A DNA stretch of 64,000 nucleotides, taken from NCBI RefSeq assembly GCF_002849595.1, contig NZ_NRQR01000020.1, forward strand, positions 1 through 64,000. Direction: 5' to 3'. The notes under the pieces are model-generated. The model worked only from the letters and a program-made list of their open reading frames with translations, was not told where the DNA came from and searched no databases. Shown piece by piece: positions 62,164 through 64,000 of the stretch (its first letter is position 1; every line of letters begins with the position of its first letter). The stretch is from Luteimonas rhizosphaerae. Its GTDB lineage: Bacteria > Pseudomonadota > Gammaproteobacteria > Xanthomonadales > Xanthomonadaceae. A program made the translations under genes and the position numbers.

Positions 62164-62541
62164 GCCACGCTCCTTGTCGTCAACGCCGTCGCAGCGCGAG
62201 CGCCCGTCGACGCCAGCCCGACATGAAAACCCGTTCCTGCAGCCGCCCGCCGGGCGCTGGCGACATTACCACCGCACGTCAGGCGCCACGTGGGTGCGAT
62301 CACATCATCGACGAGTGCCCCGGTTAACTGCGGAAACGCCATTCGCGTGAATAGGCTGCCAGGCGGCATGGCCCCGGATTAACTCCGGAATATCGTCCAG
62401 GACCGTCATGGGATATGCGTCGGAGTTTCACACGTCATCGATTGACAGCCGCGCGGAGCGGCCAGAGGATTCGACCGGGAACGCGCATCCGGGGGGATCA
62501 TGAGCGTGGCCCGCCATCCCGAATCACAGGAAGGAATAGCC
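62164..62541. other. 378-base regulatory-looking gap before the glycine-zipper gene
   Basis: No gene is supportable here. It contains two imperfect direct copies of a dyad: GCCCCGGTTAACTGCGGAA (62317-62335) and GCCCCGGATTAACTCCGGAA (62371-62390), starting 54 bases apart. The second contains the palindrome CCGGA-TTAAC-TCCGG. A -35-like TTGACA lies at 62442-62447 without a clear -10. Looks like a regulated promoter for the rightward envelope gene. Confidence 0.5.
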
Positions 62542-62976
62542 ATGAAACATGCGTTTGTGGTCAGGTTCTTGCTCGTGTCCCTCGTCGCGCTCGCGCTCCT
62601 CGCACCCGTCTCCGCACAGGAAACCAACGTCCGCGAGGGCGTCGTCGAACAGGTCTCGTCCGTCGAGATCGGAAAGCGCCACCACCACGGCGTCGCGGCC
62701 ATCATCGGCGCCGGCGTGGGCTACGGCGTCGGCAGTCTCATCGGCGGCGGTCACGGGCGCGATCTGGCGCGCGTGGCGGGTGAACTCGCCGGCTCCACCG
62801 CCGCTGTGCACGAAGCCAGGCAGTCCGACCAGCCCGTGCAGGGCGAACAGATCGTCGTGCGCCTGACCAATGGCGTGCTCGTGGCGATCACCCAGTCCGG
62901 CGGCTCGGAACTGCACGTGGGCCAACCCGTCCTCATCGAGGGTGCCGGCGAGCATGCGCGCGTGGTCGCGCGGTAA
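62542..62976 (+). CDS. SlyB-like glycine-zipper outer-membrane-type protein
   Basis: A 144-aa exported protein: signal peptide 1-25 (LAPVSAQ), a short beta segment REGVVEQVSSVEIG, a glycine zipper (AAIIGAGVGYGVGSLIGGGHG, in two parts AAIIGAGVGYGVG and SLIGGGHG), and a C-terminal beta domain with VVRLTNGVLVAITQ. No lipobox, so periplasmic rather than lipid-anchored. Resembles SlyB/PcpA-type envelope proteins. Start ATG 62542 with AAGGAA upstream. Confidence 0.85.
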   Translation: MKHAFVVRFLLVSLVALALLAPVSAQETNVREGVVEQVSSVEIGKRHHHGVAAIIGAGVGYGVGSLIGGGHGRDLARVAGELAGSTAAVHEARQSDQPVQGEQIVVRLTNGVLVAITQSGGSELHVGQPVLIEGAGEHARVVAR

Positions 62977-63253
62977 GGGCTCGCCGGAAAGAATCGTCGT
63001 GACGCGATGCGACGTCTCCGGAATCCGCGCATCGCAATACGCGCGATCGTGGATGACGTGTCGCACACCGCAATCCACCCCCGCGCCGGTGGCGCGACGT
63101 CTCACCGCTGCAGACGTTCCGGATTCGCCGAATGCTCTTCGATCCCGAACCACTCTCGGCCGGACGCCGCCCCACGCGCGCCCGGACCTACGACACACGC
63201 CGCCCCGCTCCGTCGGGGCGCTGCCGATGTTCCCCTCACAGGAGAAATTCCCG

Positions 63254-64000
63254 ATGCGTCACGCCACGATCCTGCTCGCGTCCACCCTCGCCCTGTCCTG
63301 CGCCGCCATCGCGCAGACGCCGTCCGACGTCGAAGATATCGTCGGCGCCCGCGCCGCCGGCGGCGAAACCCAGCTGCAAGCGCGCGGCTACGAGTTGAAG
63401 CAGTCCAACGACGTGCGCGACCAGCGCTATACGTTCTGGTGGAATGCGCGCAACGGCCAGTGCATTTCCGTGTCCACGATGGAAGGCCGCTACGCGTCGA
63501 TCCAGCCGGTGCCCGCGAGCAATTGCAGCGGCTCGCGCGACACCGCGACCACCCTGCCCTCGCGTACGCCCGTGCCGGCCGGCAACGACGCACGGTCGCT
63601 GGTGCTGGTCTGCTACGGCGCCGGCAATCGCCCGACCGTGAAGTCGGAACCCAGCTACAGCTGGGACGACAGCACGCACAAATGGCACGAAGAGAACCGC
63701 ATCAGCAGCGGGCGCGAGGGGTTCAACAGCGACGTGCAGCTGGAGCTCTACGGCGATCACGGCCGCATCCACCTCGGCCGCGACCTGGTGCCGCCGATCC
63801 ACTCCGGGGGTTCCAACGGGTGGTGGGACCTGTCGGACCTGTCGGTGACGCCCGATCGCATCACCGCGTCCTACCGCCTCAATGGCATGAACCGGCCCCG
63901 GCTCACCGTCGACCGCCGCTCCGGGCGTCTCTCGATCGATGCCCAGACCGATTTTTCGGGCCAGTGCGACATCGGCAACTGGGCCGAGGGCAGCCGTCGC
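63254..64000 (+). CDS. Secreted protein of unknown function, runs off the window
   Basis: At least 249 residues. Signal peptide about 1-20 (CAAIAQ). Next comes a domain with GYELKQSNDVRDQRYTFWWN and ISVSTMEGRYASIQP that resembles small periplasmic proteins read with short repeats. A second beta-rich part contains a WDDSTHKWHEE segment, IHSGGSNGWWDLSDLS and a cysteine near the end (GQCDIGNWAEGS). I do not recognise a named family for the second half. GGAG ribosome site 10 bases upstream. The stop lies outside the window. Confidence 0.8.
   Translation, partial: MRHATILLASTLALSCAAIAQTPSDVEDIVGARAAGGETQLQARGYELKQSNDVRDQRYTFWWNARNGQCISVSTMEGRYASIQPVPASNCSGSRDTATTLPSRTPVPAGNDARSLVLVCYGAGNRPTVKSEPSYSWDDSTHKWHEENRISSGREGFNSDVQLELYGDHGRIHLGRDLVPPIHSGGSNGWWDLSDLSVTPDRITASYRLNGMNRPRLTVDRRSGRLSIDAQTDFSGQCDIGNWAEGSRR

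Overview
The window is a high-GC chromosomal segment of a Xanthomonadaceae gammaproteobacterium, most likely Lysobacter or Luteimonas. Three things point there: a DUF3247 protein (a family essentially confined to this group), the MFS-transporter plus fused glucosylglycerol-phosphate phosphatase/synthase pair known from Stenotrophomonas, and Xanthomonad-style TonB-dependent receptor, GH16 and M13 genes. No tRNA, rRNA, CRISPR array, insertion sequence or prophage was seen. Gene order is a patchwork of short operons and single genes on both strands.

Layout. 1-5.7 kb: end of a possible MscS-type channel, creatininase, a DksA-like zinc finger, an HI0933-type flavoprotein, a RluA-family pseudouridine synthase, a RIO-type kinase and YaeQ. 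5.8-8.9 kb: N-formylglutamate amidohydrolase, a broken QEGLA-motif (DUF1704) peptidase gene and an ATP-grasp ligase, overlapping one another. 9-15.5 kb: PHB-depolymerase-like esterase, a disrupted FdhF-like molybdoenzyme, small cysteine-rich and DUF proteins, and a Crp/Fnr regulator with a dense set of palindromes upstream. 15.7-19.4 kb: the osmolyte operon (MFS transporter and GgpPS). 19.5-30.5 kb: an MliC-like lipoprotein, an AtoE-type transporter, a DUF1328 gene with a decayed paralogue that shares its promoter, DUF998, a frameshifted ROK protein, a methyltransferase operon, SDR, a glycine-zipper protein, DUF2058, a YgjP-like peptidase, a nitroreductase and an AbgT transporter. 30.8-36.5 kb: a doubly disrupted M13 peptidase, a TPR-GGDEF protein, then a GNAT / borosin-type methyltransferase / small peptide operon. 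36.6-47 kb: mutarotase, pseudouridine synthase, a GH16 glucanase behind a LacI-type operator, glutaminase, a GST, a glyoxalase-like protein, dienelactone hydrolase and a TonB-dependent receptor. 47-64 kb: REP-like hairpin, M14 carboxypeptidase, acyltransferase, a cNMP/CBS/DUF294 protein with an exonuclease, a broken NUDIX gene, a divergent SDR/AraC pair, SlyD, RlmF, an EAL protein, a membrane acyltransferase, SDR, DUF2256, a ParB-like protein, a CPBP protease, a TraB-like protein and two envelope proteins.

The most interesting system is the compact RiPP-like locus at 34.9-36.5 kb. A TP-methylase with the hallmarks of borosin peptide-backbone N-methyltransferases overlaps, by ATGA, a 67-residue helical peptide that looks like a discrete (split) borosin precursor. 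A second theme is gene decay: at least five conserved genes carry frameshifts, stops or small out-of-frame deletions. This means either real pseudogenization or consensus errors in the assembly, and it needs to be settled before any function is inferred from absence.
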